Program-made: the position numbers and the translations under genes | Shown: positions 49,263-58,426 of the stretch, piece by piece | Numbering within the stretch: position 1 is the stretch's first letter | Layout of the letters: each line of letters opens with the position of its first letter | NCBI GenBank assembly: GCA_021740385.1 | Contig: JAIOZY010000010.1 | Span: forward strand, 28,646 to 92,645 | DNA: 64,000 bases | Direction of reading: 5' to 3' | Source: Prolixibacteraceae bacterium | Lineage (GTDB): Bacteria > Bacteroidota > Bacteroidia > Bacteroidales > Prolixibacteraceae | The notes under the pieces: model-generated | Told to the model about the DNA's origin: nothing | What the model saw: the letters and a program-made list of their open reading frames with translations, nothing else | Database searches by the model: none

Positions 49263-51629
49263 TTACTGCGGAAGAAAATCAATCGTAGATTGAATTGCGC
49301 TTTCTGTTTTTGCTTTTATCGTTATTGTATCCTTTGAATTGCCAATTTTTACCAGTGCCGTTGCAATACCTGCTTCGGTTGAAATGGTTTCGGGGTTTAG
49401 TATTTTTACATCGCCTTCTGTTTCAAATTTTACCTCAACATAGTTTAAAGGTACTGTTGTCCCGTTCTTGTCTTTTAATGCGGCGTATACAAAAACAACA
49501 TCGTTTACACCTGCAATTGGTTGCCTGCCACTTTCATCAATTGTTAATTCAATCGATTTAGGTTCAAGTGGTGTCTGAAAAATGTGGTCAGCAACCTTTT
49601 CATTGTTTATGTAAGCGACTGCCTCAAGTTTCCCGGCGTCAAACTGATCTATATTGAATGTAAATGGCGGATGGGCAAGGTTATTTGAAATCCGGTCCGA
49701 ATCGGGGTTTTGCCTGCCAAGGCTTACACCGTTGAGGAAAAGCTCAACTTCCTCGGCATTGCTGAAAACCCTGACGTCAAGCGGTGAGCCTTCCTGCCAG
49801 TACGAAGCAATAAATACCATGGGGCCGCTTTGGTATTGTTCCGATACGATAGATGCTTCACGCTGGCTCTGGAAAAAGTAATAACTGAATTTGGGCAATC
49901 GGTAAATGCTCATGGTGCCCGAGGCTTCGAGGTCGGGTGCATAACCGCGGTTGTAATCAAACATCACCCAGTAACTATCGGAAAAAGCCGGGGTATTGAA
50001 ATTGTCGTTGTGGGCCTCCTGCACGTTGGTGGCTTGTTGTAAAAGCCTTACTTCGCCATCAGATAGTAACTGACGGCTTGACCGTTCAACCTGCTTTAAA
50101 TCGCTCCAGTCATCCTGGTTGAGTCCAGCATTCTGCGCGTAGTATTCCCAGTCGCCATATTCCGATACGCTGTAAGGCTTTGTTGGCTCTTTATAATGCC
50201 CCAGCCGGTGTTGACGTGCCTGCAGGTATATGTCGTACCCATATTCCTGCCAACCTGCCGTGTAACACTGGTCACCAGCTTTGCCCGTTGTAGCTTCAGC
50301 GAAGGAGGGATATTCGGCATGGGCAATGCGGTGCAGCTCATCAATGAAGGATTCATCCATCCACGATTCGTTTAACGAAACTTCCCAGGCAATCACACAC
50401 GGGTGATTACGGTCGCGGCGCACCAGGTCGTGGGCTGTGCGGAATATCTGTTGCCGGAAAAGTGAATCACGACGATAATACTGCCAGCCCAGAATGGCAT
50501 CGAGTACCACAAGGCCCAGTTCATCACAGGCATCCATGAAAGCCGGGGAGTGTGGGTAATGCGAAAGCCGGATGTAATCGAACCCGGCCGATTTTATTTT
50601 GCAGGCATCGCGGTACTGCGCCTCATTGCTCAGGGCGTATCCAATGTGCGGGTATTCCTGGTGGCGGTTAACCCCGCGCAGGAACATATCTTCACCGTTT
50701 ATTTTGAATGAACCTTCGGTAATTTCAATGTGCCTGATACCAATGCGTGTTTCTCCAGCATCGGTTTCTTTCCCCCCGGAAACGACTTTTGTTTTTAGGG
50801 TGTAAAGTGCCGGTGAGTGTGGTGACCAAAGACGTGGATTTTCAACTTCAAGCATTTTTGTCAAGGTGGTGTCTTTACCTGCTCCAAGGCTGACTTTTGA
50901 GGTAAGTTCAGTAATCACCAAACGATCGTCATTCCAAAGTTCATTGATTAAAACAAACGATTGATCACGGTTGCTGCTGTTTTTAATGTGGGTTTGTACT
51001 TTAACCGTGGCCTTTTCTTTTGAGACATAGGGATAAGTTACAAAAATACCTCCGCCGGCCGGGATACCGGCAAGTATGGGATCGGTAATATGAAGGCTGT
51101 TTTTCCTGATAAGAAAAGCATCGCGGAACAAGCCGCCGTGCATGTTAAAATCGAGTGTGTGCATGGGTTTCGGACCCGTGATGGGATTGTCGGTATTGTC
51201 GAGCCGGACAAGGATTGTGTTTTGACCGCCCGGATTTGCCACATCGGTAAAATCGAACACAACGGGCAGGTATCCGCCCAGGTGTGAAGCTACTTTTTGG
51301 CCGTTCACCCAGAATTCAGAAGCATTCATGGCTCCTTCAAAGCGCATAATCAAACGCTGGTTTTTTGCTGAAGCAGGGAGGTTGAAGGTCTTCCTGTACC
51401 AACAAATCCCCTGCCATTGCCCGTCCATCACCTTGGGTGTTATTACCGGTGTGTGCGGCAGGGTAACCGGTTCCCAGTCTTCTGCTGTTGCAACGGAATC
51501 GATGGATGCATCCGATATCACAAACTCCCAACCGGAATTGAAAAGTTCTTTCGTCGATTTTTGCTCATTACATCCAGCAATAAAGAGGATTAAAACGAGG
51601 TATATTACTATTTTTGTTATTCCTTTCAT
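49263..51629 (-). CDS. GH2 beta-galactosidase-like lipoprotein
   Basis: The 788-residue protein has a lipoprotein signal (LFIAGC). It shows the GH2 order: sugar-binding jelly roll (about 30-185), Ig-like domain, TIM barrel with RGVNRHQEYPHIG, acid/base E421 in SLNESW and nucleophile E490 in SVSEYGDW, then a DUF4982-like domain and a final Ig-like domain. It would remove terminal galactose from galacto-oligosaccharides made by the GH53 enzymes upstream. Residues 442-451 (SFAEATTGKA) are an insertion encoded by a dispersed repeat, inside the otherwise conserved EYP-GDQCYTAGW. Confidence 0.93.
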   Translation of the reverse strand: MKGITKIVIYLVLILFIAGCNEQKSTKELFNSGWEFVISDASIDSVATAEDWEPVTLPHTPVITPKVMDGQWQGICWYRKTFNLPASAKNQRLIMRFEGAMNASEFWVNGQKVASHLGGYLPVVFDFTDVANPGGQNTILVRLDNTDNPITGPKPMHTLDFNMHGGLFRDAFLIRKNSLHITDPILAGIPAGGGIFVTYPYVSKEKATVKVQTHIKNSSNRDQSFVLINELWNDDRLVITELTSKVSLGAGKDTTLTKMLEVENPRLWSPHSPALYTLKTKVVSGGKETDAGETRIGIRHIEITEGSFKINGEDMFLRGVNRHQEYPHIGYALSNEAQYRDACKIKSAGFDYIRLSHYPHSPAFMDACDELGLVVLDAILGWQYYRRDSLFRQQIFRTAHDLVRRDRNHPCVIAWEVSLNESWMDESFIDELHRIAHAEYPSFAEATTGKAGDQCYTAGWQEYGYDIYLQARQHRLGHYKEPTKPYSVSEYGDWEYYAQNAGLNQDDWSDLKQVERSSRQLLSDGEVRLLQQATNVQEAHNDNFNTPAFSDSYWVMFDYNRGYAPDLEASGTMSIYRLPKFSYYFFQSQREASIVSEQYQSGPMVFIASYWQEGSPLDVRVFSNAEEVELFLNGVSLGRQNPDSDRISNNLAHPPFTFNIDQFDAGKLEAVAYINNEKVADHIFQTPLEPKSIELTIDESGRQPIAGVNDVVFVYAALKDKNGTTVPLNYVEVKFETEGDVKILNPETISTEAGIATALVKIGNSKDTITIKAKTESAIQSTIDFLPQ
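50277..50306 (-). repeat. 30-bp in-frame copy of a dispersed repeat within the GH2 gene
   Basis: The ten codons encode SFAEATTGKA. The sequence shares CCTTCGCTGAAGCTA and GGCAAAGC with the intergenic copy at 47296-47323, and 19 of 25 bases with 21925-21949. It splits EYP from GDQCYTAGW without shifting the frame. Confidence 0.8.
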
Positions 51630-51665
51630 CTCAAATCAATTTACAATATTTTCCAAAATCAATTT

Positions 51666-51685
51666 GTCGGACAGGAATGTCCGAC
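51666..51685. repeat. Palindrome GTCGGACA-GGAA-TGTCCGAC
   Basis: A perfect 8-bp stem between the GH2 and GH53 genes, followed by a GC-rich hairpin (CCCCC...GGGGG, about 51724-51750) near the GH53 stop. It is another small palindromic repeat, not a terminator for the minus-strand operon. Confidence 0.65.
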
Positions 51686-51752
51686 CTACAATATTCCCAC
51701 TTTTTGCTTCTGAATCGTGACTTCCCCCTCCAACGTGTACAGGGTGGGGGCT

Positions 51753-52844
51753 TTATTTAAATGCCGTTATCCCCTTCAGCGCGTTTCCTTCTTCATCGAA
51801 CAAACTCCTTCCGATAAACCATACGTTTGATTCAGGTATCATCAGCCCGTCGGGTTTCCAGTAAAAAATCCCTTTAACCTTCGGGTATTGTGTTACTATG
51901 CTGTCGAGGGTTACCAAAAAATCGTACTGTCCCTGCTCGGTTGGAGGGAAAGGCTGAATATCGAAGACCCACTCATCCGGTTCGGGGTAGTAACCGTTGG
52001 CATAATAAGCGGTTTCGACAATGATTATGTCCTGTTCATAATTTTCCGAAAGCCAGGCCAGGTTTTCTTCAAGGTCGTCGAAAGTGCCGTGCCACCAGGG
52101 GTAATAACTCAGGCCAACAAGGTCGAATTCAATCCCGTATTGATCCATTTTCTTGAAGAACTTCTCGGTTGCTGCCTGGTCGCCGCCACGGTCAATGTGG
52201 ATCATAATGGGGACGTCACGGTCGCCGTATGCATCTTCAACGCCCTTTATACCTGCTTTGAGCAATGTGCAAAAGCTTTTCCAGTCTTCGGTGCCATCGT
52301 CTTTCCATATTTTCCCGTCGGGCCAGATAAAGCCCGGGGTAATTTCGTTGCCAACCTGCACCATATCGGGCAGTACCCCGGCCTTGTCCATGGCTTCAAT
52401 TACTGCTTTCGAATATTCATAAACGCTATCGGTGAGTACGTCAAACGGTAAACCGTCCCATGCCTTCGGTTTTATCTGGTGTGCAGGATCGGCCCAGGTG
52501 TCGGAATAGTGATAATTCAGCAGCAGTTTCATTCCGGCTCCTTTAATTTTTTTCGACAAGTCGATAGTATATGCAAGTGAATTACACACCGGGCCTTCCA
52601 TGTTGGGTATATGAAACAGGCGTACACGTCCGTAGTTGTACCCGTTTTCGGCAAAAAGCTCCAGGGCATCAACCGGCTGGCCTTCATATTTATAAACGCC
52701 GCCCGAATCTTCCATTTTTTTCAGGATGGAAAAATCACCGCCAATCATGAATTCTTCGGATTGAATTTCCTGCTTTTTGCATCCGTTAAACAGAAAAGCA
52801 AAAAACAGTGCAATTGTCAGGTTTAAAAGAAATATCGGTTTCAT
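51753..52844 (-). CDS. GH53 endo-beta-1,4-galactanase, lipoprotein
   Basis: The 363-residue protein has a lipoprotein signal (FLFNGC22). The GH53 barrel shows IGGDFSILKKMEDSGGVYKYEG, YGRVRLFHIP, LLNYHYSDTWADPAHQIKPKAW, acid/base E167 in VQVGNEITPG and nucleophile E278 in IIIVETAYYA. GH53 cleaves beta-1,4-galactan of pectin side chains. As a lipoprotein it should act at the outer membrane. It lies 12 bp after the larger GH53 gene. Confidence 0.95.
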   Translation of the reverse strand: MKPIFLLNLTIALFFAFLFNGCKKQEIQSEEFMIGGDFSILKKMEDSGGVYKYEGQPVDALELFAENGYNYGRVRLFHIPNMEGPVCNSLAYTIDLSKKIKGAGMKLLLNYHYSDTWADPAHQIKPKAWDGLPFDVLTDSVYEYSKAVIEAMDKAGVLPDMVQVGNEITPGFIWPDGKIWKDDGTEDWKSFCTLLKAGIKGVEDAYGDRDVPIMIHIDRGGDQAATEKFFKKMDQYGIEFDLVGLSYYPWWHGTFDDLEENLAWLSENYEQDIIIVETAYYANGYYPEPDEWVFDIQPFPPTEQGQYDFLVTLDSIVTQYPKVKGIFYWKPDGLMIPESNVWFIGRSLFDEEGNALKGITAFK

Positions 52845-52856
52845 ATTATTTTAGTT

Positions 52857-54659
52857 TTATTTCAAAATTATTCGTTGTGTGAATACACCTTCTTCGGTTT
52901 GTATATGGATGAAATAAATTCCTTGTTTCAATTTGCTCACATCAATCTGTGTCTGGCAAGTGTTGTTTTGCCCATGAGGTATGACCTGTTGTGACTGCCC
53001 TGAAAGATTTACCAGGTTGATTGATTTTACAGCGATATTGCCCCTGTTTTCAATTGTGATTATACCTTCAACTGGTGGGTTTGGATAGATTGAAATACCT
53101 TCAGCAATCGTGAAAGATATTACATTATTGAACGTTTCACACGATGCCCAGACGTTTGCGATAATTGTATCGTGTGGGGGTACGGTGAAGGCCCTGTCGG
53201 TGGTCCATGTGGGATCGTTTAGCAATTCATCGGAATTGGCACACGCTTCGGGTACGGTTTCCCTGTATGCTTCGTAATTATCCCATGAGTTGCTGGTGAT
53301 GTGGTAGTAAGCAAACACTTCGCCGGGGGTTAGTTCAAAAGAGGTGCTGTAAATTGAATTACTTCCGGGTGCCATTTGAACAAAGTCCCAACCGGTCATC
53401 TGGCCTACAATGAAAACGCCGTTTGATACATCAGCACCGGTCATATCTACCTTAAAGGTTACGGTTACAATGGTGTCGTTTCCGCCGTTTATGCTTGCTG
53501 CAGGCCAGCCGCCTCCGCCATTTTTCATGAAGTTGAGGTTATCGCGGTGATCGAAAAAGGCAACGTGTTCCTGCGACGAACCGGTTCCCCAGGGTGTACT
53601 GCACGGGGTTGATACCCAGTCGGGTTCCCAGAAAATCACCCCGACTCCGCCTGCATCCTGAACAGCCCCGGTTAAATCGACCATGAATTTTTGTTGTGTT
53701 GAAGCCGACACCGGCTGATATTCCGGGCTCGATTCGTTAATGATGTTTCCCAGTCCGTCGATGTTTTGTGTGTCCCATAAGTAGCCGGTTTCAACAATCA
53801 TTATGTCATAGTCGGGATAGTTTTCGCTTAGATTGCTGACGATTTCACCAACCTCGTCAGGCGACTGTCCGTGATATGAATAGTAATACGTAAAACCGAT
53901 TATATCGAAATCGGTCACACCTTTCGATATCAGGTTGCTGTAAAACCAGTCAGCATGGGCCGGATTGGCAACATGAAACGAAATTTCAGGTTTGATTTCG
54001 GCTGTTTCAGAGATATCCCTTACGGCCTGAATGGCGGCATTGTATAACTGTGCGTGCCTGTCCCATGAGTTGCTGACCGGTGTAATGCCTTCAAAATCCG
54101 GATCCATTCCTGTATGGGTCATGATACCGCTGTTATTCTCGTTGCCAATTTTAACGTATTCAGGCATCAGGTCATCGTTATTGAGCTTATCCAGGGTAGC
54201 GTACACGTAATTGTATACCGAATCTTTGAGCGCTTCTAAATTTGTTGCAACCCCTTCCCATGCTTTGGGGACAATTTGCCTGCCCGGGTCGCTCCAGAAA
54301 TCAGAAAACTGAAATCCCAGCATCACATTCATTCCGGCCATTTTTGCCCGGAATATGGTTTCTTCAACATCTTCATAGTTGCTGTATTGCGGTTTCACAC
54401 CTTCGGTTTGTTCAAGGCTTTCCTGCCAGTCGGGATTATGCCATAAGCGCACCCGCACGAGGTTGGTACCGTTGTCGGCAAAAATCCGGTAAATATCTTT
54501 GATCTCCCCGTCTTCCCTGAATTCGGCACCACAGTCTTCCATCATGTTGGCATACGAAAGATCGGCACCAAAAATGAAATCAGATTGTGCCGATAAATTT
54601 ATGGCCAAAAGCATCAAAAGGGCACTGAAAAAAATTGTGTAATCTGTTCTCTTCATCAT
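52857..54659 (-). CDS. GH53 endo-beta-1,4-galactanase with carbohydrate-binding-like domain and T9SS tail
   Basis: The 600-residue protein has a signal peptide ending NLSAQ. The GH53 domain spans about 27-375 with E174 in KIGNENNSG and E290 in MIVETGYLWD. Next is a beta-domain (about 395-490, FKVDMTGADVSNGVFIVGQMTGWDFVQM) of SusE/CBM20-like type. Last is a T9SS type A sorting domain (from ISIYPNPPVEG to QRIILK). The enzyme is probably released or attached at the cell surface by type IX secretion, in contrast to its lipoprotein paralogue. It lies just downstream of the SusE-like gene and its terminator. Confidence 0.94.
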   Translation of the reverse strand: MMKRTDYTIFFSALLMLLAINLSAQSDFIFGADLSYANMMEDCGAEFREDGEIKDIYRIFADNGTNLVRVRLWHNPDWQESLEQTEGVKPQYSNYEDVEETIFRAKMAGMNVMLGFQFSDFWSDPGRQIVPKAWEGVATNLEALKDSVYNYVYATLDKLNNDDLMPEYVKIGNENNSGIMTHTGMDPDFEGITPVSNSWDRHAQLYNAAIQAVRDISETAEIKPEISFHVANPAHADWFYSNLISKGVTDFDIIGFTYYYSYHGQSPDEVGEIVSNLSENYPDYDIMIVETGYLWDTQNIDGLGNIINESSPEYQPVSASTQQKFMVDLTGAVQDAGGVGVIFWEPDWVSTPCSTPWGTGSSQEHVAFFDHRDNLNFMKNGGGGWPAASINGGNDTIVTVTFKVDMTGADVSNGVFIVGQMTGWDFVQMAPGSNSIYSTSFELTPGEVFAYYHITSNSWDNYEAYRETVPEACANSDELLNDPTWTTDRAFTVPPHDTIIANVWASCETFNNVISFTIAEGISIYPNPPVEGIITIENRGNIAVKSINLVNLSGQSQQVIPHGQNNTCQTQIDVSKLKQGIYFIHIQTEEGVFTQRIILK

Positions 54660-54742
54660 CTCTCTAAACGTGCATTTATGCTCTTCTCGTTGTTTATTCG
54701 CTGTATTAAAGGTAAAGGTATGATTTTATTGAATTCTGATCT

Positions 54743-54779
54743 AAAAAAAGAGGGGCCGGGCTTTGCTCCAGCCCCCTCT
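54743..54779 (-). terminator. Terminator after the SusC/D/E genes
   Basis: AGAGGGG pairs with CCCCTCT around a GC-rich loop, with seven T on the minus strand. It separates the binding/transport genes from the enzyme genes and may reduce, rather than block, readthrough. Confidence 0.78.
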
Positions 54780-54819
54780 GATAACCAGTTATGCATCTAA
54801 CTGTTTTAACTATGATATT

Positions 54820-56799
54820 TTATTCAACGGTGCACGTGCGGTTAATCAAATCGACGGTCATGGTGTACGTTCCCGTGGTTGCATACCAGTCGGCTTCAAT
54901 GTTTTCGCCACCAAAAACCAGGGCATCCTCACTGCCTGCAATGTATGCGTCCCAGTTGTCGGGATAAAGCAGAAAATAATAACCCCATGGTGTATCGCTG
55001 CTGATGGTAACTTCACCGGAATAAATTCCGGGTTCGGTCATCGTCAATATGGTCGAAGAGAAATCCCAAACATCGTTCAGCCCGGCAACGTAAATCTCAT
55101 CACCGGTAATAAAGTACGAGTTGTTTGTGAGGTCTGCAATTAAGGTGTAATTACCAGCAGGTATGAATTGGTCGTCGGTAATGTTTGTAGCACTGTTGAA
55201 AACCAACTGACCGTTTTCGCCCCCAAATTTATTGACCCACTGATCGTCGAGGAAAATTTGCATGCCCCATTCCGAAACCGTGTTAATGGCAATTTCGGCA
55301 ATGAAAACCCCCGGGGTTTCGGTTTGTTCCATGGGTGTGAGCGCCCAGTCGTCGTTCAGCCCGGTGTAATATACATTTTCAACCGGTGTTGTGCTGTATG
55401 TGAGGTTTTTCAGGTCGGCATTGATCAGGTAGAGGCCCGGATCGGGTGCAGGAATATTTTCGCCTGTCTGAAATCCAAGGTTGCCTGAAGCTGCATCGCC
55501 GCTTGTCATTTTATAAACATCGGTCCAGTTATCCACTTCGAGTCCCATATTATAGCCCCATTGCGAATTAACATTAACTACACCGGCAAAAGTCGAATCA
55601 TCTTCGCTAATTAATGTCAGGTAGTTGTCAAATGTCCAGTCACCGCCGGTTATACCGTCATCAATACCGGGAATGTACAGGTAGTTGCTAATCGGGTCTT
55701 CAATAACAACTGCGCCGGATGTAATCTCGTATGTCCAGGCTTTCGGGTCACTCAGGTCAATGCGCAGGGTGTATTCGCCGGCATCGCCCGGAACGGTGAA
55801 AGTACCTGTTTCGTTGTAAAGAACGCCGCTGCTGCCATCGGGGGCAAACGATACGGTGCCGGCAATAGCTGCTGCATCGTCGGTGCCGGTATCGGTATTG
55901 TACAAGGCACTGATACCGTTCACACTAAACGTGGCATTGGCCGTTGTTGTTGTAAACGAGGCCTGCCATGTCACCTCGGGGCGCAGGAAGGTCATTTCGG
56001 CATTTACATCGCCTGTAATCGACAGTGATGAAATTAGGGTTGCTGACCACGTTTTTGAATTGGTACTGTGTGTGGTGTAATAACAACCGTTTAATCCCGG
56101 GAACCAGAAGTTCCAGATTTCGGCCGAATTTGCGGAATTGTCCATTACGAATTCATATCCGTCGGCGGCATAATTGCCCCATATTGTTCCGTCGCCTTCG
56201 AGCAGGTAATAGTTGTACCACGAAGTTGCTCCCACAAACCCGGCATATTCGCCGTCGCTGTTTGGGGAGTAAAGCGTAACCCCGGTTTCAAGCTGATCGA
56301 CATCGAGGATGAAGCCAACGCTCATGTCAATGGTGTACGTGGTTACATTTACAGCAATTACGTTACTGTAAACCGGATCGGTATTGTTGCCCAGTTTTGC
56401 TTTAATGCGGAAATAAAGCGGTGTTGCCACCCAGGGCTCAAAGCCCATATTGGTGGCGATGGTATTCAACTCGATGTAAGTGAATGACTTTGCATAATCG
56501 GTAGCCGATAATTCAGAGACTTCAGCAAAGTCTTCCGAATCTGATATTTCAAGCAGCATGAGCGGAATTGTTTCCGGAATGGCCATTGATGTATCGCTGA
56601 TGTTCAGTGCGCTTTTACTCCAGGTAAGTGTGAGTGCTACAACGGCAGCGCTGTCTTTTTCAAGTACAATGTCCGATTGGCTTGCCGTTAGTTCGGACGA
56701 CTCCAGGCCCGAAACTTCAATAAACAAGGCATCTTCCTCGCAAGCTGTAAACAACAGGTTTGCAAGCAATATGACGAGTGTGATTATTTTTGATCTCAT
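54820..56799 (-). CDS. SusE/SusF-like outer-membrane carbohydrate-binding lipoprotein
   Basis: The 659-residue protein has a lipoprotein signal (LLFTAC20). A SusE-type N-terminal domain (VVALTLTWSKSAL ... FRIKAKLGNNTDPVYSNVIAV) is followed by four or more beta-domains. The last ones are clearly repeated: YYTGLNDDWALTPM, YVAGLNDVWDFSST and YLYIPGIDDGITGGDW begin successive units. Such proteins bind the target glycan on the cell surface beside SusC and SusD. It follows susD by 21 bp. Confidence 0.85.
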   Translation of the reverse strand: MRSKIITLVILLANLLFTACEEDALFIEVSGLESSELTASQSDIVLEKDSAAVVALTLTWSKSALNISDTSMAIPETIPLMLLEISDSEDFAEVSELSATDYAKSFTYIELNTIATNMGFEPWVATPLYFRIKAKLGNNTDPVYSNVIAVNVTTYTIDMSVGFILDVDQLETGVTLYSPNSDGEYAGFVGATSWYNYYLLEGDGTIWGNYAADGYEFVMDNSANSAEIWNFWFPGLNGCYYTTHSTNSKTWSATLISSLSITGDVNAEMTFLRPEVTWQASFTTTTANATFSVNGISALYNTDTGTDDAAAIAGTVSFAPDGSSGVLYNETGTFTVPGDAGEYTLRIDLSDPKAWTYEITSGAVVIEDPISNYLYIPGIDDGITGGDWTFDNYLTLISEDDSTFAGVVNVNSQWGYNMGLEVDNWTDVYKMTSGDAASGNLGFQTGENIPAPDPGLYLINADLKNLTYSTTPVENVYYTGLNDDWALTPMEQTETPGVFIAEIAINTVSEWGMQIFLDDQWVNKFGGENGQLVFNSATNITDDQFIPAGNYTLIADLTNNSYFITGDEIYVAGLNDVWDFSSTILTMTEPGIYSGEVTISSDTPWGYYFLLYPDNWDAYIAGSEDALVFGGENIEADWYATTGTYTMTVDLINRTCTVE

Positions 56800-56820
56800 A
56801 ATTAATTCAGATTAAAATCG

Positions 56821-58407
56821 TTAATAATTGTCATTGCTCAGGTTTGGGTTTGCCGTCAAATCCGACGATGGGATCGGGTAAATGTTGTACTTGCTGTCAA
56901 CCCCGGTTCCGTCTTTAATGCCGCCTTTCCACTGCCAAACATAGCTGTCGCCGGTGAACTTTCCATGGCGAATCAGGTCGGTACGGCGCGAGCATTCCCA
57001 GTAAAGTTCACGGGCACGTTCATCAAGGATGAAATCGAGTGTAAGATCGCTAATCGATATTTTGCCCGTTGTTTCAAAAGCATCGCCAAAGGCACGTTGG
57101 CGTATCTGGTTTACGTACCCAAGTGCTTCTTCGGATGAGGCACCGGAACCACCGCGGATTACCGCTTCGGCCAGCATGAGGTAAACATCGGCCAGGCGGA
57201 ACATCGGGTAATCGGTATCAACGCCGTCGTTCGATGTATTTGATGCCGCTTCACCTGCATCGGTCAGGTTGCTCCATTTGGTGACGAGGTAACCATTTGT
57301 CTGGTCGGTACAATCATCAATGTATTGTGTCTGCCCTTCGGTGAAGAACATGGCCCGTTGGTCGCCTTCAGTAAACAAATCGGGAAATTGCCCGCGAACG
57401 CGGAACATGCCCCAGCCGCTTACAACGCCGTAATCGGCGGGATCGTATCCGGCATCATCTTTTGTGCTGCTCACTTCGCCACAAACGAGGTAGGTAGTTG
57501 CCCCCCAACTCATAACATGTTCATCGTCGACAACCAGCGGATAAATGATCTCGTTGGTACGCAGGTGATTATCGGCATTGAAAAGTTTCGCGTATTCAGG
57601 TTCAAGCGAGTAACCGGCATCAATAACCTTTTTGCAATATGTTATGCACTCGTCATAGTGTGGGCCTGCTTCGTAAACTTCAGCATTGAGGTACATTTTT
57701 GCCAGTAAAGTCCATGCAGCCGCTTTTGATGCACGGCCGTATTCGGTTGCAGCTTTATCTGTCATTACCGGTTCGGCTTCGGTCAGTTCCGTTTCGATGA
57801 AATCAAAAATATCTTTTGAGGTATACCGTGGCGGGATGTATGCCCCAACCGGGTCGTTTTCATTCACAAATGGAATGTCGTGATACAGGTCCATGGCATG
57901 ATAATAGGTTAAAGCACGCAGGAACCGGGCTTCGGCACGGAAAACACGAATTTCGTTTTGTTCGCTTTCACTGAAGCCGGCGATTTTATCATCGGCTGCA
58001 TTTCGCAGGAATTCATTGCACACGGCAATGGTGTAGTAAAGCCGGTAGTACATATCGGCAACCCACGGATCGGATGCATCCCACGAGAGGTATGTAAGTG
58101 GCCCGATTTTATCGCCTTCGAGCCAGGTTGAGGCGATTTCTTCGGTTCCGGCTTCCTGCAAATTGAAATAGCAGCGCATGTAGTCGTAGCCCATGTTGCT
58201 CGAGAGGTCGGCGTCGGCGCCGCCTTTTTCCTGCCCGGCTGTTACATACAGGGCATACAGTTTGGCCAGTACCATTTTATAGTTCGAAGCTTCGGCATAT
58301 ACCGTTGCCGAGGTGGTATCGAGCACCGGCGTCTGGTTTAAATCGTCGATGCATGAAACCGACAAGATTAAAAAACCAATGACTAATATATTGAGTAACT
58401 TTTTCAT
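56821..58407 (-). CDS. susD: SusD-like glycan-binding lipoprotein (RagB/SusD)
   Basis: The 528-residue protein has a lipoprotein signal (LILSVSC). It shows the SusD TPR-like scaffold: YKMVLAKLYALYVTAGQE, YYTIAVCNEFLRNA, FRAEARFLRALTYYHAMDLYHDIPFV, ASKAAAWTLLAKMYLNAEVY, and the C-terminal RQRAFGD...FILDERARELYWECSRRTDLIRHGKF. It forms the lid of the SusC pore and binds galacto-oligosaccharides here by inference from the GH53/GH2 genes. Confidence 0.95.
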   Translation of the reverse strand: MKKLLNILVIGFLILSVSCIDDLNQTPVLDTTSATVYAEASNYKMVLAKLYALYVTAGQEKGGADADLSSNMGYDYMRCYFNLQEAGTEEIASTWLEGDKIGPLTYLSWDASDPWVADMYYRLYYTIAVCNEFLRNAADDKIAGFSESEQNEIRVFRAEARFLRALTYYHAMDLYHDIPFVNENDPVGAYIPPRYTSKDIFDFIETELTEAEPVMTDKAATEYGRASKAAAWTLLAKMYLNAEVYEAGPHYDECITYCKKVIDAGYSLEPEYAKLFNADNHLRTNEIIYPLVVDDEHVMSWGATTYLVCGEVSSTKDDAGYDPADYGVVSGWGMFRVRGQFPDLFTEGDQRAMFFTEGQTQYIDDCTDQTNGYLVTKWSNLTDAGEAASNTSNDGVDTDYPMFRLADVYLMLAEAVIRGGSGASSEEALGYVNQIRQRAFGDAFETTGKISISDLTLDFILDERARELYWECSRRTDLIRHGKFTGDSYVWQWKGGIKDGTGVDSKYNIYPIPSSDLTANPNLSNDNY

Positions 58408-58426
58408 TTCTTAATCGTTTTTAGAG

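Noticed and set aside
51724..51752. GC-rich CCCCC/GGGGG hairpin as terminator of the GH53 gene
   Set aside because: On the minus strand it is not followed by a T-run, so GH53 and GH2 are more likely one transcript.
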